A stretch of 64,000 bases of DNA from Winogradskyella pacifica (GTDB lineage Bacteria; Bacteroidota; Bacteroidia; Flavobacteriales; Flavobacteriaceae): positions 1-64,000 of the forward strand of contig NZ_JABFDI010000008.1 in the NCBI RefSeq assembly GCF_013403915.1. The letters run 5' to 3'. Positions within the stretch are counted from its first letter, which is position 1, and every line of letters begins with the position of its first letter. A model generated the notes under the pieces. That model worked only from the letters and a program-made list of their open reading frames with translations. It was not told the DNA's origin and did no database searches. The position numbers and the translations under genes are program-made. Shown here piece by piece: positions 62,639 to 64,000 of this stretch.

Positions 62639-63835
62639 ATGAAGGATATTACCTCACATCATAAACTGAACAGCTTACAGTGTTGTGTAATTATACCAAC
62701 CTTCAACAACCCTAAAACCTTAAAACGTGTTATTGAAGGCGTTTTAAATTATACCGAAAATATTATAGTTGTAAATGATGGCTCAACAGATACAACATCG
62801 AAAATTCTTGAAGACTATTCGCTACTCGAACAAATTCATTTTGAAGAAAACAAAGGTAAAGGTCAAGCTTTGCGTGCTGCATTTAAACATGCTGAAAGTT
62901 TAGGTTATGTATATGCAATAACTATAGATTCTGATGGGCAACATTTCCCTGAAGATATCCCTGTATTTATTGAGGCACTTGAAGCCTCTGAGGACAAAAA
63001 CCTCTTACTTATTGGTGCCAGAAATATGAGCCAAAAAAGTGTTCCAAAGAAAAGTAGTTTTGGTAATAAATTTTCTAATTTTTGGTATTGGGCAGAAACC
63101 GGCATTAAACTACAAGACACTCAATCGGGTTTTAGACTCTACCCTATTCAGCATCTAAAAAACTTGAAATTCTATACTTCAAAATTTGAATTTGAAATAG
63201 AAGTCATTGTAAAAGCAGCTTGGTCTGGTACTGTTGTAAAAAACATTCCAATTGAAGTGTTATATGATGAAGATGAACGTGTATCTCACTTTAGACCCTT
63301 CAGAGATTTCACACGAATAAGTATTTTGAATACATGGCTCGTCATTCTAACTTTACTCTATATAAAACCTCGTGATTTTTTCAGGAAATTAAAAAAAAAA
63401 GGATTTAAGCGTTTTATAACCGAAGATATTATCGGTAGTAACGATTCCCCTCAAAAAAAAGCATTATCCATAGCTTTAGGTGTTTTTATAGGTATTTCTC
63501 CACTTTGGGGTATTCAAACCATTACCGTTATTTTTTTAGCTTTGCTTTTGAAGTTGAATAAAACAATTGCTTTTGCTTTTTCAAACATAAGCCTTCCGCC
63601 TTTTATTCCTTTTATTATTCTTACGAGTTTTCAATTAGGAAATTTTATATTGGGCGAAAATGTAACATTTGATATCAATGAAATCATAGCAGGTTTCGAG
63701 GTTTTAAAACATGTAAAATCTTATATAGTTGGAAGTTTTGCTTTAGCAACATTAGCTGCTTTATCCTCAGGAACATTTAGCTATTTTCTTTTTCTGCTTT
63801 TTAGAAAGAAAAATGTAACCGCAACCAATGCATAA
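62639..63835 (+). CDS. Glycosyltransferase family 2 fused to DUF2062
   Basis: The 398-residue protein has an N-terminal GT2 domain (CVIIPTFNNPKTL, VVNDGSTDTT, the metal-binding DSDGQH and QDTQSGFRLYP). A short linker and a C-terminal DUF2062 membrane domain (ALGVFIGISPLWGIQTITVIFLALLLKLNK) with about three segments follow. The form is usual in Bacteroidota pigment clusters. The acceptor is unknown; attachment of a sugar to a lipid or to the polyene lipid is possible. It overlaps the following exporter gene by eight bases. Confidence 0.9.
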   Translation: MKDITSHHKLNSLQCCVIIPTFNNPKTLKRVIEGVLNYTENIIVVNDGSTDTTSKILEDYSLLEQIHFEENKGKGQALRAAFKHAESLGYVYAITIDSDGQHFPEDIPVFIEALEASEDKNLLLIGARNMSQKSVPKKSSFGNKFSNFWYWAETGIKLQDTQSGFRLYPIQHLKNLKFYTSKFEFEIEVIVKAAWSGTVVKNIPIEVLYDEDERVSHFRPFRDFTRISILNTWLVILTLLYIKPRDFFRKLKKKGFKRFITEDIIGSNDSPQKKALSIALGVFIGISPLWGIQTITVIFLALLLKLNKTIAFAFSNISLPPFIPFIILTSFQLGNFILGENVTFDINEIIAGFEVLKHVKSYIVGSFALATLAALSSGTFSYFLFLLFRKKNVTATNA

Positions 63836-64000
63836 TATCTTTTATAACATATATCATTATTTTAATGCCAGAAAATGGTTTGGCTTTTGCATTTTAGGAT
63901 TTTTACTATTGGGCTTAGTATTCATTGCTTCTAAAATTGAATTTGAAGAAGATATCACGAAACTAATTCCTACTAATACAGAAAATGCGGAACTACAGAA
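63828..64000 (+). CDS. MMPL/RND-family exporter, N-terminal fragment (cut by window end)
   Basis: The first 57 codons read MHNIFYNIYHYFNARKW, then a membrane segment (FCILGFLLLGLVFIA) and SKIEFEEDITKLIPTN. That start, one membrane segment followed by an acidic DITKLIP motif, is typical of MMPL-type exporters in aryl polyene and flexirubin clusters. The gene runs off the window. It probably exports the pigment or its lipid form to the outer membrane. Confidence 0.82.
   Translation, partial: MHNIFYNIYHYFNARKWFGFCILGFLLLGLVFIASKIEFEEDITKLIPTNTENAELQ

Noticed and set aside
48388..64000. Dialkylresorcinol genes (darA/darB) of flexirubin synthesis
   Set aside because: No aromatase or KAS III-like gene was found in the visible part; they may lie beyond the window edge, so no claim is made.
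1..64000. CRISPR arrays, tRNA or rRNA genes, IS elements, prophage or defence systems
   Set aside because: No regularly spaced repeats, cloverleaf sequences, transposase or phage-type genes were recognised anywhere in the window.

Overview
The window is AT-rich chromosomal DNA of a marine member of the Flavobacteriaceae (Bacteroidota). Evidence for this is a SusC/SusD pair, type IX secretion C-terminal sorting domains, LytTR signalling, a flexirubin/aryl-polyene type pigment cluster with a tyrosine ammonia-lyase, and an alginate utilisation locus. Species cannot be fixed from the sequence alone. No rRNA, tRNA, CRISPR array, IS element or prophage was seen.

Layout. (1) 1-11.7 kb is housekeeping: class I ribonucleotide reductase (nrdB-nrdA, with the ATP-cone on the radical subunit), a TPR histidine kinase/LytTR pair, a DUF3109 protein, a MarC-type membrane protein, a small flavoprotein, an S41 protease, dCMP deaminase and a HupE/UreJ-like protein. 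(2) 11.8-18.3 kb is a methionine operon headed by a SAM-I riboswitch: metZ, split metH (N-terminal homocysteine methyltransferase part and C-terminal part) and metF. A four-helix-bundle (S23/IVP-type) gene is wedged between the two metH parts. (3) 19.4-47.5 kb is a large alginate polysaccharide utilisation locus. It has four PL7 lyases, one PL6, one PL17, SusC, SusD, a PKD surface glycan-binding protein, KdgF, two SDR (DEH-reductase type) genes, an MFS hexuronate transporter, an Nramp-fold transporter, a gluconokinase-6PGDH fusion, KdgK, KDPG aldolase, a GntR and two LacI-type regulators (one truncated), and two T9SS-secreted proteins. (4) 48.4-64 kb is the left part of a flexirubin/aryl-polyene cluster: halogenase-like flavoenzyme, tyrosine ammonia-lyase, FabG, several ketosynthases (some degenerate), two ACPs, hotdog dehydratases, a thioesterase, an LpxL-like acyltransferase, a NodB deacetylase, a LolA-like protein, a GT2-DUF2062 protein and an MMPL exporter cut by the window edge.

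How the genes work together. Alginate is cut outside the cell and on the surface by the lyases, bound and imported by SusD/SusC, and reduced to unsaturated monouronate by PL17. KdgF then linearises it, an SDR reduces DEH to 2-keto-3-deoxygluconate, KdgK phosphorylates it and KDPG aldolase yields pyruvate and glyceraldehyde-3-phosphate. The most informative non-coding signal is a set of TTGGT-ACCAA palindromes, often in tandem with a 13-bp period. They stand upstream of six transcription starts of the locus, including the GntR gene itself, and resemble sites known for hexuronate GntR regulators. A different, perfect 24-bp palindrome (core TTAATCGATTAA) serves the divergent kdgK/LacI promoter. 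In the pigment cluster, tyrosine is deaminated to 4-coumarate, elongated by ketosynthase/chain-length-factor-like pairs on dedicated ACPs, possibly halogenated, and exported.
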